Positions 18,855 through 29,100 of a stretch of 64,000 bases of DNA are shown one piece after another. The DNA is from Lachnospiraceae bacterium. Its GTDB lineage: Bacteria > Bacillota > Clostridia > Lachnospirales > Lachnospiraceae. The stretch is from assembly GCA_017635395.1 (NCBI GenBank), contig JAGBLN010000041.1, positions 1 to 64,000 of the forward strand. The letters run 5' to 3'. The first letter of the stretch is position 1. Every line of letters begins with the position of its first letter. The notes beneath the pieces are model-generated. The model saw only the letters and a list, made by a program, of their open reading frames with translations. It was not told the DNA's origin and did no database searches. The translations under genes were made by a program, and so were the position numbers.

Positions 18855-20648
18855 TCACATTATATAGTCCTGCATAAGAAGCTGGACCGATCTTTCACCC
18901 CTAAACTCATTCCATTGTACACCATATGCGGCAGAAAATGTTATCTGTTCCCCGATTTCCCGTCCGCTTTCCGCAAGCATGGCAGCATTGTCTCCGTATT
19001 TCTTTCTAATGCTCTCAACAAAATCAGCAGCCCGCTTAAATGTCACCAGCTCATATAACTTATCCTCATCGGTAACACTTATCTTAGCACCAGTGCCATT
19101 CTTCCCTATCATGCGCATTTTCCTGAATACCAGCCCCCTGCGTGCAAAAACAGGCTTCGGATTCCCGTTTCCAAAGGGCTCCATGATTTCCAGCGCATCA
19201 GCAAGAGCCCCGTTTGCATAAGACAGCGGCAGCTCCATGTCTATCAAAAGCTTTCCCTGAAGGTCAGCATCCGTCAGATGGCAGTTATCATTCAGGCGCC
19301 TGCGCATCTCATCCAGCCTGTCTTCTTCCAGCGAAAAACCTGCTGCCTGGGCATGCCCGCCATACTTGGTAAACACATCCTTTATCTCAGTCATGGCATC
19401 ATACATATGATAGGCTTCCACAGACCGGCCGGAGCCTTTAAGCCCCTGCTCTGCCCTTGTAACGATGAATACGGGCTTATTACAAAACTCTCTCATCCGT
19501 CCTGCTACGATGCCGGCGATGCTTTCATGGCAATCCGGCAGGAATATGACAAGAACCTTCATCCCGTCATGCAAACCTTCTTCTATCTGTGATTTAGCAA
19601 GCTTAACGGCTTCCTCCGTCATATTCTTGCGCGACTCATTCATTTCCTTAAGCTCACCGGCTATCCTCATGGCGGAATTCACGTCATCTTCTACCAGAAG
19701 GGACAATGCCCGGTCAGCCGAGTCTATGCGTCCGGTGGCATTTATACATGGGCCCAGGACAAATCCCAGATGAAAAGCAGAGATCTCCGCTCCTGACAGC
19801 CCTAATGCGGTAATGAGCTCGGACAGCCCCCTCGCAGGTCTGCTGCTCATCAGTCGCAGTCCGGCCTTCACCGCTATGCGGTTTTCATCCTTAAGCTCCA
19901 TTATGTCACCGACAGTGGCAAAAGCTGCCAGCTGCAACAGTTCTTCATCAAAGGTCTTATCCCCATACACAAAGGCATACTCAGAGCCTGTCAGTTCATT
20001 TGCATAAATATATCTTATAAACTTGTATGCTATCATGCCGCCGCATATTCCAGAAAAAGGATAACCGCAGTTCTCCTGCTTCGGATCTACTATTGCGGCA
20101 GCTTCCGGCAGTATATACTGTCTTACACCGTTTTTTTCCTCATATGGCACTTCATGATGATCGGTTATAACCAGCGTGATCCCAAGTTCTTTTGCAAGCT
20201 TCGCCTCATTTGATGCAGCTATGCCGTTGTCACAGGTAAGAATAAACTCCACTCCGTCTTCAGATGCCTTTGTGATCATATCCGGATTCATCCCGTATCC
20301 GTCCCTTATCCTATGGGGAATGATATAATCCACATTGGCTCCGATGGCCCTGAGCCCTCTTACAAGGATAGCCGTAGAACAGACTCCGTCTATATCATAG
20401 TCGCCTATCACACGGATATGCTTTCCTGACCTGACCGCCCCTGCAATAATAGATGCAGCCCTGTCCATATCCTTAAAAAGCGCCGGATCATGCATATGCA
20501 CAAGACCGCCATGAAGATATTCTTTCGCAGCCTCTGCATTTTCTATACCCCTGTTGCACATAAGCCGTGCTACTGCAGTGGGGACATTCCATTCACGCCC
20601 AAGTTCAGTAAAATTTCCGCTTTTCCGGATCAAAAACCATGCCGGCAT
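18855..20648 (-). CDS. recJ: Single-stranded-DNA 5'-3' exonuclease RecJ
   Basis: 597 residues from ATG 20648 (MPAWFLIRKSG), chosen because GGGAG lies nine bases upstream; the open frame extends further to 20711. The DHH phosphoesterase motifs are present: DYDIDGVCSTAIL, CDNGIAA, DHHEVP and later GPCINATGRID, and the DHHA1 region carries GGHAQAAGFS. RecJ degrades 5' ended single strands in recombination and mismatch or base-excision repair. It follows the trigger-factor-like gene but a hairpin at 20767-20791 separates them. Confidence 0.95.
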   Translation of the reverse strand: MPAWFLIRKSGNFTELGREWNVPTAVARLMCNRGIENAEAAKEYLHGGLVHMHDPALFKDMDRAASIIAGAVRSGKHIRVIGDYDIDGVCSTAILVRGLRAIGANVDYIIPHRIRDGYGMNPDMITKASEDGVEFILTCDNGIAASNEAKLAKELGITLVITDHHEVPYEEKNGVRQYILPEAAAIVDPKQENCGYPFSGICGGMIAYKFIRYIYANELTGSEYAFVYGDKTFDEELLQLAAFATVGDIMELKDENRIAVKAGLRLMSSRPARGLSELITALGLSGAEISAFHLGFVLGPCINATGRIDSADRALSLLVEDDVNSAMRIAGELKEMNESRKNMTEEAVKLAKSQIEEGLHDGMKVLVIFLPDCHESIAGIVAGRMREFCNKPVFIVTRAEQGLKGSGRSVEAYHMYDAMTEIKDVFTKYGGHAQAAGFSLEEDRLDEMRRRLNDNCHLTDADLQGKLLIDMELPLSYANGALADALEIMEPFGNGNPKPVFARRGLVFRKMRMIGKNGTGAKISVTDEDKLYELVTFKRAADFVESIRKKYGDNAAMLAESGREIGEQITFSAAYGVQWNEFRGERSVQLLMQDYIM

Positions 20649-20755
20649 CTGATCTGACTCCCATTCCTGACTGCACAACAAATATGTAGTCCCCCTTGTG
20701 CGCTTACGCAATCTGCGTCCGCCACAGGCCTGAAATCCTCATGCAGCCATGCTGT

Positions 20756-20791
20756 AAATACACAAACAGCACCGGCTCCTGTCCGGTGCTG
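20756..20791 (-). terminator. Probable terminator after the trigger-factor-like gene
   Basis: CAGCACCGG (20767-20775) and CCGGTGCTG (20783-20791) form a perfect 9-bp stem with a seven-base loop. In the minus direction it is followed by TTTGTGTATTT, an imperfect U-run, so termination may be partial and recJ may also be reached by read-through. Confidence 0.65.
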
Positions 20792-20808
20792 CATAAATAA
20801 AAATATGT

Positions 20809-21966
20809 TTAATCTGTTATTGTCACATTTTCGACAAGATAATCCATAGCCTTACTCTGAAGCGCAGCCTGTGCAAGATACCCCCGGCCGTACGCCTCAA
20901 CCGCCGAATCAATATCATCGGTACTCATACCCTGATCTGCATAATACTGCCTTACTTCATCCTCAGTATTTGTCAGCCCCGACTGCTTGAAAATATACTC
21001 AAGCTCCATGGCATAGGCAGTATCCTCCCTGGCCCTGTCACGAAGCATAGCATCATAAGATGCCTGGTCTGTATAGCCTGCCATTTCGTAAACAGAGCCA
21101 TAGAGATCAGATTCGAAATACTGTTTGTAGGATTCCAGCTGCTTCTCATACTGGTCGTTATAGACCTTCGTAAGGTTGTCAATATACTTCTCCGGATATG
21201 CATTCACGGCACTGTTTTCCGAAAGTGAGGAGCTTATTGCAGACCTTAAGTTCCTGTCATAGTACGAATCTATTATGGACTGCCTGTACTCCGCAACCGT
21301 TGAATATTCAGTATTCTCCGCCACAAACTCATCAGTAAGTTCGGGGGTTACATATATGCCCTCTAAAGTCACTTCATAAACAGCAGTCTTTCCGGCTCTT
21401 TCAGGATCCGCATCATCGTCTGCAAATGCAACCTTCACACTGAAGGAATCCCCCTTCTTATGACCGACAATAGCACTGTCAAACTCGGCAGAGATTGTTT
21501 CATTGTCGATCACCATATCCACGCCGCCGTCTGAAGCAAGAGCCTCATTATATGAAACACCGTCAATAGTGGACGTATAGCTTACGTTTACCCTATCACC
21601 ATGGTCAGCTTTGAGGCCAGCATCCTCTGAAATGTATTCATGGCTTTTCAGCATGCTCTCTATGTCCGCCTCTACGGTTGCATCATCCGGCAGGAGTTCA
21701 GCCTTGGAAAAATTAAGGGCATCAATGTCTACTGTCACATCTCCGTCCTTCACTCCCTTTATTGTACCGGCATTTGTCAGATACCTGGAATAATCAATAA
21801 GGGTCGACTGGTAAAACAATACAGCCGCCATTATGATAACCACGATCAATGCAGGAATGAATACTGCCCAGGCAATAGCCATGGCTTTTTTCTGTTTCTG
21901 CTCCTGTCTTGCCTTTTCAATAGCCAGACGTTTTTTCTTTGACTTGCTTAAATTTTCTTCTGCCAT
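20809..21966 (-). CDS. Membrane-anchored trigger-factor-like peptidyl-prolyl isomerase
   Basis: 385 residues. A lysine-rich N-terminal helix (1-28) leads into one membrane segment (about 28-52), which places the rest outside. Residues about 115-210 are FKBP-like (DRVNVSYTSTIDG, FDSAIVGHKKGDSF, YEVTLEGI), then a helical region with PELTDEFVAEN and RQSIIDSYYDR resembling the trigger-factor C-terminal arms. Ordinary trigger factor is cytosolic and has an N-terminal ribosome-binding domain, which is missing here. Position next to secDF suggests it folds newly secreted proteins at the membrane surface; that is inference. Confidence 0.75.
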   Translation of the reverse strand: MAEENLSKSKKKRLAIEKARQEQKQKKAMAIAWAVFIPALIVVIIMAAVLFYQSTLIDYSRYLTNAGTIKGVKDGDVTVDIDALNFSKAELLPDDATVEADIESMLKSHEYISEDAGLKADHGDRVNVSYTSTIDGVSYNEALASDGGVDMVIDNETISAEFDSAIVGHKKGDSFSVKVAFADDDADPERAGKTAVYEVTLEGIYVTPELTDEFVAENTEYSTVAEYRQSIIDSYYDRNLRSAISSSLSENSAVNAYPEKYIDNLTKVYNDQYEKQLESYKQYFESDLYGSVYEMAGYTDQASYDAMLRDRAREDTAYAMELEYIFKQSGLTNTEDEVRQYYADQGMSTDDIDSAVEAYGRGYLAQAALQSKAMDYLVENVTITD

Positions 21967-22011
21967 TTTTGGCCTCCGTAAATTTTATCAAAAACTGTTC
22001 AGCGCTTTTTA

Positions 22012-24453
22012 TCAGTCGTCATCATCCTCTTCCGAAGGCGGGAACTTAACCCTGAGCACATACCAGAGTGCACCGGTCACGCATACGGACGAATATGTTC
22101 CGCAGATAAGACCGATGATAAGCGGAAGCGCAAATTCCCTTATGGACGAAACACCCAGGATGTAAAGCACAACTACCATTATGACTGTGGTCAGTGAAGT
22201 AAATATACTTCTTGAAAGAGTCTGGGATATGCTCTTGTTGACCATTCCGTCCAGAGTATCCTTTCGCCTCATAGCCTTTTTGTTTTCTCTTATTCGGTCA
22301 AATATGACTATGGTGGCATTTATGGAATATCCGACTATGGTAAGCATGCATGCAATGAAGGTAGAGCTTACTGACAGCCTGATAAGCGCATAGAATGTAA
22401 GTGTTACCATTACGTCATGAAGAAGCGCTACAACCGAGCTGACACCGAAACGGATATCGCTGAACCTTACCCAGATATAAAGCAGCATGCAGACTGCGGC
22501 AACAAGCACTGCCACCAAGGACTCCCTCTTCATCTCACCGGATATGGTAGAACCTATGGTTTCTGATGTAATCTGTGTCTCAGAAACGCCCTGCTCAGAA
22601 GTCATGTAATCAATGAATTCCTGTCTCTGCTCCACATCCATTACCCTTGACTTGAAGATAACTTCATTACTGTCATTAACTGTCTGGAAGGATACGTTTG
22701 CATCCCCTGTGATCTCCTCAAGCTTCGGTACTATCTCGTTATTTATAACATCATTGGAAGGATTCTCAGCGAAAGCAACCGTTGTTGCAGTACCGCCCTT
22801 GAACTCCAGGCTGTAATTAAGCGCATCGCCTGTAGTAAGCCTGAAGATTATCATCGCCGCTATACCGATACCGATGGTTCCAAGTGATATGCCGAAGAAG
22901 ATTCCCTTCTTGCTTAAGAAAGGAATGATCTTGTCCTCCTTTGCCTTCTGTGCATCGCTCATTCCATACAGTGCCGGAGCCTTAAGACCCAGTGCAAAGA
23001 ATGCATTTACCAGCGACTTGGTGATAACAAGAGCTGTAAACATGGACAGGATGATACCAAGTGCCAGGGTATAGCCGAAGCCCTTGATTGTACCGCTGCC
23101 CATTGCGATAAGAACCACTGCCGCAATGAGTGTTGTGATATTACCGTCTATGATAGCTGAAAGAGCCTTTGAGAAACCTGCTTTAATAGCATCCTCAACG
23201 GTGCTTCCTGCCTTAAGTTCTTCCTTTATTCTCGCAAATATGATAACGTTCGCATCTACCGCCATACCTACGGAAAGTATGATACCTGCAATACCCGGAA
23301 GCGTAAGAGTAAGTTCAAAAAGATTAATAAGAAGTATTACAAGCAGCGAATAAAGCATAAGTGCTATGGAGCTTGCAAAACCGGGTATCCTGTAGATCAC
23401 GCACATGAATATGATAACAAGTGCCAGACCGATAACACCTGCGATAAGGCTGGTACGCACTGCATCGGAACCAAGCTGTGCGCCTACCACATTTGACCTT
23501 AATTCTTCAAGCTCAAGCTTAAGTCCGCCGATACGGATATTCTGGGCAAGACGCTGTGCCTCCTCAGCATCAGCCATACCGGTTATCTGGGCGCTGCCTC
23601 CTGAAATCTGCTCATTTACATGAGGTACGGAAAGCATCTCCCCGTCGTAGTAAATTCCTATGGTTCCAATAAGACCGGACCTGCCTGCAGCCTCGCCGGT
23701 TGCCTTTGAAAAAGCTTCCCGTCCGTTGTCAGTAAACTCAAGGCTTACAATATACTGTACCTGATTAAAATCATCAGTGTAACTCTTTGCTTCAGATGAT
23801 GCCACATCTATTCCCGAAAGAACGGCATCACCGTTTTCCACGATCTCACTTATTGGCTTGGTCAGTGCATACATAGTCTGTACATGATCGGGATTTTTGA
23901 CGGTATAGCTCAGCATCTTTCCGTCAGATGTATACTGGGGATCACCTGTCTCCCTATCATAAAGATATGCATTGTCACCGATGCCTACAAAATAGGTATC
24001 GTCTTCCTTGCACACCTGATAGCCATCAGTAGTGGTCGTCATAAGACCGTAGTTATAGCTTCCGTCAACCGAGCTCACGGCACGTATGAAATAAAGTGAT
24101 CCGGGATTACCGAGATCCTCAAGTATGGCATTGGCATCCGTAACGCCGGGGATTTCTATGGTTATACGCCTGTCACCCTCGGGATACACATTGGACTCAG
24201 TGGAATACTGGTCCACCCTCTTCCTGAGCTTGAATACAGTATCATCCAAATCTGATTTACTGGGGGCCTCATCTCCTACTACCTGGTAGGTAATGCTGAC
24301 ACCGCCGGCAAGATCAAGGCCAAGCTTGGTATTCTTAGCCGCCAGATAGTCCTCATCCGTGGACGTATCCACACCGTTCCATACAAGATAGCCCGATCCT
24401 ACGAGTACTGCCAGTATAAGCAGCAATACGACTATCGCCTTTGACTTCTTCAT
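22012..24453 (-). CDS. secDF: Fused protein-export membrane protein SecDF
   Basis: 813 residues. SecD (about 1-490) and SecF (about 510-813) are fused. Signature regions are LGLDLAGGVSITYQV at the start, GMAVDANVIIFARIKEEL in SecD helix 4, and TIVGYSINATIVIFDRIRE in SecF. SecDF uses the ion gradient to pull translocating proteins out through SecYEG. A strong TAGGAGGAG site precedes the ATG. The gene lies 11 bases after scfB; the linkage of SCIFF genes to secDF is common in clostridia. Confidence 0.95.
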   Translation of the reverse strand: MKKSKAIVVLLLILAVLVGSGYLVWNGVDTSTDEDYLAAKNTKLGLDLAGGVSITYQVVGDEAPSKSDLDDTVFKLRKRVDQYSTESNVYPEGDRRITIEIPGVTDANAILEDLGNPGSLYFIRAVSSVDGSYNYGLMTTTTDGYQVCKEDDTYFVGIGDNAYLYDRETGDPQYTSDGKMLSYTVKNPDHVQTMYALTKPISEIVENGDAVLSGIDVASSEAKSYTDDFNQVQYIVSLEFTDNGREAFSKATGEAAGRSGLIGTIGIYYDGEMLSVPHVNEQISGGSAQITGMADAEEAQRLAQNIRIGGLKLELEELRSNVVGAQLGSDAVRTSLIAGVIGLALVIIFMCVIYRIPGFASSIALMLYSLLVILLINLFELTLTLPGIAGIILSVGMAVDANVIIFARIKEELKAGSTVEDAIKAGFSKALSAIIDGNITTLIAAVVLIAMGSGTIKGFGYTLALGIILSMFTALVITKSLVNAFFALGLKAPALYGMSDAQKAKEDKIIPFLSKKGIFFGISLGTIGIGIAAMIIFRLTTGDALNYSLEFKGGTATTVAFAENPSNDVINNEIVPKLEEITGDANVSFQTVNDSNEVIFKSRVMDVEQRQEFIDYMTSEQGVSETQITSETIGSTISGEMKRESLVAVLVAAVCMLLYIWVRFSDIRFGVSSVVALLHDVMVTLTFYALIRLSVSSTFIACMLTIVGYSINATIVIFDRIRENKKAMRRKDTLDGMVNKSISQTLSRSIFTSLTTVIMVVVLYILGVSSIREFALPLIIGLICGTYSSVCVTGALWYVLRVKFPPSEEDDDD

Positions 24454-24464
24454 AGTTACTCCTC

Positions 24465-25838
24465 CTATTCCTCATCGGCTGCCGCAGCCTTGAGCATTAT
24501 CGCACATTCCACGCGCTTTCTTTGAAGCTCACATCCTGTCTCATATGCGCCATATATATCTCCGGTAAAGTGCTGTGAGTTTGCCATACAGCCGCCGCTG
24601 CAGTAATATCTGGCAAAGCATTTTTCACACTCCGGCTTTGAATAAACATTACAGTCATGGAATTTCTTCTGCAGGTCCTTCCTTTCTATCCCGTCATAAA
24701 CAGAACCTAACTTAAATTCCTCCTGCCCAACAAACTGGTGGCAGGGATAAATATCGCCCCAGGGCGTAACGGACACATATTCGCATCCTGCGCCACATCC
24801 TGAAAGTCTCTTATATACACAGGGACCGCCCTCCAGATCTATCATGAAGTGGAAGAAATTGAAAGGATTGCCTTCACGCCTCCTCTTAAGCATTTCATCA
24901 GCAAGAATATCATACTGCTCTAACAGTATAGGCAGGTCTTCCTTTTTAAGAGCATACTCCTCTTCCTCCGGTGCAACTACCGGTTCAACAGATATCTGCT
25001 TAAATCCCATATCCGCAAGGTGTATCACATCTGCAGCAAAATCCGTATTGAAGTGGGTATATGTACCCCTGACATAATAATTCATCTGGTCTCTGGATTC
25101 GGCAGCCTTGATGTACTTGGGAAGTATGTCATCATAGCTGCTCTTTCCGTTACGGTAAGGCCGCATGAAATCATGCACTTCCTTACGGCCGTCTATGGAA
25201 AGTACCAGATTGCTCATTTCTTTATTGGCAAATTCAAGTATCTCCTCATCAAGAAGGGTTCCATTAGTTGTAAGGGTAAAGCGAAAATTCTTATTCTTTT
25301 CCTTTTCTATGCTGCGGCCGTATGCCACCAGCTGTTTTACCACATCCCAGTTCATAAGGGGCTCGCCGCCGAAGAAATCCACCTCAAGATTATGCCTTGT
25401 ACCGGATTTCTCCACAAGATAATCAAGTGCAGCCTTACCCACTTCGAAACTCATAAGCCCGCAGGGGCCATAGTACTCACCCTTTCCTGCAAAGCAGTAC
25501 TTACATCCTAAATTGCAGGCATGTGCAATATGAAGGCACATGGCTTTCACCACCGTCTCCCGCTCCATAAAGCTTCCTATAGAATCTTTATAAACATCCT
25601 CGGAATAAAGCATCCCCGAATTCTTAAGCTCAAGGATCTCTTCTACGGCATCCTTTTTTTCCACGTCAAGAAGAGAGCCCGCATATTTCAGCGCGATCTC
25701 GTCATCACTAAGTCCTGCCTCAATATCTTTTTCGATCAGGGGAATAAGTTCGTATGCTAAATCATCCACCACATGGACACTGCCTGAATTCACATCCAGG
25801 ACAATATTGTATCCGTGGCTTTTGTATTCATGTATCAT
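24465..25838 (-). CDS. scfB: SCIFF peptide radical-SAM maturase (thioether-forming)
   Basis: 457 residues. An N-terminal peptide-recognition region precedes the radical-SAM core, with CxxxCxxC in CNLGCKYCFAG. The C-terminal SPASM region supplies many cysteines for auxiliary iron-sulfur clusters (CGAGCEYV, YPCHQF, CEKCFARYYCSGGC). Enzymes of this family install Cys-to-threonine gamma-thioether links in the six-cysteine SCIFF peptide. The partner peptide gene lies 93 bases upstream. The final product and its role in clostridia are not settled. Confidence 0.93.
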   Translation of the reverse strand: MIHEYKSHGYNIVLDVNSGSVHVVDDLAYELIPLIEKDIEAGLSDDEIALKYAGSLLDVEKKDAVEEILELKNSGMLYSEDVYKDSIGSFMERETVVKAMCLHIAHACNLGCKYCFAGKGEYYGPCGLMSFEVGKAALDYLVEKSGTRHNLEVDFFGGEPLMNWDVVKQLVAYGRSIEKEKNKNFRFTLTTNGTLLDEEILEFANKEMSNLVLSIDGRKEVHDFMRPYRNGKSSYDDILPKYIKAAESRDQMNYYVRGTYTHFNTDFAADVIHLADMGFKQISVEPVVAPEEEEYALKKEDLPILLEQYDILADEMLKRRREGNPFNFFHFMIDLEGGPCVYKRLSGCGAGCEYVSVTPWGDIYPCHQFVGQEEFKLGSVYDGIERKDLQKKFHDCNVYSKPECEKCFARYYCSGGCMANSQHFTGDIYGAYETGCELQRKRVECAIMLKAAAADEE

Positions 25839-25931
25839 AGTTTTCCTTCATTAATACGTAACCATTATACGCAACAAAGCAGCGATCAACACAACCGCTG
25901 CCTTTTGCACGTTTAAATGTAGCTACAAGTC

Positions 25932-26078
25932 TTACTTGGACACTTTCTCACAGCTCTGGTTTCCTACTGTGCAGGAAGTCTTGCAAGCTGACTGGCATGA
26001 TGTCTGGCACTCGCCGCATCCGCCGTTCTTAAGGCTCTTCTTAAGGTCTCTTGTGTTTAAAGTCTTTATATGCTTCAT
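25932..26078 (-). CDS. scfA: Six-cysteine SCIFF precursor peptide (ranthipeptide)
   Basis: 48 residues, read directly from the sequence: it starts MKHIKTLNTRDLKKSLKNGG and ends with a cysteine-rich core. Cysteines are at 21, 24, 28, 32, 36 and 43, the spacing of the SCIFF family (six cysteines in forty-five residues). The leader MKHIKTLNT is the conserved recognition part. The ribosome binding site AGGAGGAA lies just before the ATG, and a consensus promoter is at 26126-26154. The adjacent scfB modifies it. Confidence 0.95.
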   Translation of the reverse strand: MKHIKTLNTRDLKKSLKNGGCGECQTSCQSACKTSCTVGNQSCEKVSK

Positions 26079-26125
26079 TATTTTTTCCTCCTAAAGAAAA
26101 ATACTATTACACTTTTATCCGTTGT

Positions 26126-26154
26126 ATTTTATCATAAGCCTTATAGCGTGTCAA
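26126..26154 (-). promoter_or_regulatory. Sigma-A-type promoter for scfA
   Basis: TTGACA (26149-26154) and TAAAAT (26126-26131) on the minus strand are 17 bases apart, near the sigma-A consensus, about 50 bases before the scfA start. The promoter probably drives scfA, scfB, secDF and the trigger-factor-like gene. Confidence 0.8.
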
Positions 26155-26180
26155 AAAAATCTTGCAGGCCGCCCCTGTGC

Positions 26181-29100
26181 TTACTCCCCTGAAATAATAC
26201 CGACTATAAGCTGGGGACCGTCTTTTTCCTGAACTATGCCGGCTCTTAAGTTGATCTCAGTCTTTTTGCCCGCGATCATAAGATGGTAGCTTATAGTATA
26301 TACGCCGCCCTTCTTAGTTTTTGCCAGAATATTTTCCTTTGTAAATTCCGCCATGAAATAGTAATAATCCTCAGGCGCTATCAGGCCTTCTATCTCTTTC
26401 CTGGAATCCTCGAAGAAATCCAACCCCACCTTGGAAGTGCCCAGATCCGCATATTCATCCGTCGCGCTGTACTGCATATAGCTGCCGGTCTCCGGATCCA
26501 CGGTATAGATTCCGATGAAATTCCCCATAAGGGCGGATATTCTGGAATAAGTGGATGTCTCCTCACGCAGCCTGTCTATAAGCTCCTGCTGTCTCATCTG
26601 GGCATCTACATTGTTAACAGCCATTACCACATGATTGCCGTTCCGGTTGAGCCGCACCACCTTCATGCTTACATAGTACGGCCTTCCCTCTTCCTTCTGT
26701 TTATATGACTGTGCGGCCTCGGTTTTATCCCTGGGTGCGATCATTACCCTGTATGTATGGGTAAAAGCTCCTCTTTCATCCAAAGCCTTCAGTACATTTT
26801 TCTTTGTGAAGGTTTCGATAAACTGCTTCCGGTCCTCCACATAAATAAGCTGTTCCGCATCCTTGTGGGCCGCCGCAAAGAATCCTTCACCGGTCCTTGC
26901 AACCGAAATATCATGACTATCACCATTCGGTGAATACTGCGTATATTTCTCCGTATCAAGATCTATATGATAAAGATCTATGTAATCCGCAGAAAGTGCC
27001 TGGGCCACACCTGTATAGGTCAGGACCTGTTCATTGCCGGAGGTAATATCAAGTACCGCAACAGCATATGCGCTGACCCTGCTTACAGGATTCTCTGCCA
27101 GCTTCCTGATAAGCGCATTGACAGTTTCGCCGGTCTCCAGTATCTCACTGACAACGAGCCTCTGTCCCACATTTCTGCACTGATCCAGACGGTTCAAAAA
27201 TGTCTCATGGACATTTTTATGCAGTGCAACGAATTCTGAAAATGACTTGTTCTGTCTCACAGACCGGACATTCTCTCCGTTGTATTCAAGGATTGCCATG
27301 GGCTGCGTATTGAAATAATGCCTTACGGACTCGGCATCATCATTGGAAACCGAACCCAGGTCATAAAGATTTATGGAGCTAAGTGTTTTCTGGTACTCCG
27401 ATTCATCCGGATTCTCAAAGCCTATCTGCTTTCCTGACCGGTATCTCTCATGTATATCATCCAGAGAGATCGGCTTGCAGAAATGATATCCCTGCAGCTT
27501 CGTACAGCCTATCTCCCTGAGGAATTCAACCTGCTCAGCGGTCTCCACGCCTTCACATACAGTCTCTATCCCAAGGCTCGCCGCCATCCTCATGAGCTCT
27601 GTCAGAATGACCCTTGACTTGGGAGTAGTGTCAAACTGCCGCATGAAACGCATATCAAACTTTATCAGATCAAACTGTATCTCCTGCAAAAGGTCAAGGG
27701 ATGAATAGCCGCTTCCGAAATCGTCCATCCACACAGGAAAGCCCAGCTCCTGGAAACGCCTTACCTGCTCCTTCATAAAATCGAAATTGCCGCCCACAAC
27801 ACTTTCCGTTATCTCTATGGTGATAAGATCCCTTGACACGCCTGCCGCATCCACACGGTTACAGATTTCCTCCACTATGTCGCAGGTCTCAAAATCTGTC
27901 CTGGAGAGATTGACTGACATAGGAACAACATCCAGCTTCCCGTCCGCCTGCTGGTTCCTTATACGCTCCAGAACCGCATCAAGTATATGCAGATCCACCT
28001 TGTAGATAAGCTTCGTATCCTCGAGTATGGGAATAAAGTCCGCCGGTGAAAGCATGCCCTTTTCAGGGTCTATCCAGCGTGCCAACGCCTCCTCATCACA
28101 TACCTTTTTATTGGTGGCACGGACTATTGGCTGGTAGAAAGGCTTTATCCAGTTCTCTGCTATCGCGCGGTCGATATTATCAATGATATACTGTCTATTC
28201 ATCTCCCGCCTGAGCATTTTCTGGTCGAAATAATTAAAATAGGAATTATTGTCATCCCTCGAAATATTGCAGGCATATTTCGCCCTGTCGCAGGCAAACG
28301 ATGTTTCCACGATTCCCATGGAATCCAGATAAATGCCTGCTCTAACAGGAAGCGATCTGCTGCCGTTAGCAGTCTTCATTGAATTGAAGAGTTTCTTGAG
28401 CTTCCTTTCCAGATCTTTTTCTTCGGTAAATACCGCAAAATGATCCTGCCCGAAACGGCTGCAGTTTTCCTCCCCGAACTGCTCCGAAAGCAGCCTTGCA
28501 AGTTCCTTTATGAGATTATCGCCCTCGGAAAAGCCGTATTTCTTATTATAGAATTTAAGTCCGTTCAGATTGACATATACAAGGGCTGAGGATACATTAT
28601 TCTCATGCATGATCTTGCGGCCGTTTTCCGCAAGCTTGAAGAAATATGACATGTTTGGCAGTCCTGTAAGGAAATCATAATTCATCTCCTTAAAAAGATC
28701 CCGCTCACGCTTCAGCTCCGCCATGTTCCTTGCATTGAAACGCCCCAGCCTCTCATCCTCGATCTTATGCTCCGGATTTTCCTCGTAATGCCTCTTTTTG
28801 TCCTCGTACATCCGCTCATCCGCGCATCTGAGCGCCATGCGGACATTGTTGCTGTTCTTCTCTACACAGCCGCCCATAGCAAAGGAAAGCTTGTCATATC
28901 TGTCACAGGCCTTTCTTATGTCGTCTATTTTTTTATCAAGCGCTTCCTGCGTAACATCCGTAACTATCAGTGCGAATTCATCACCGCCCGCACGGAATAT
29001 TTCTTCATCAGAAAAGAACTGCCTGAGCACATTTGCCGCATTTTTAAGCAAAAGGTCACCTGCACTGTGCCCCTCCACATCATTGACGACCTTTAAGCCA

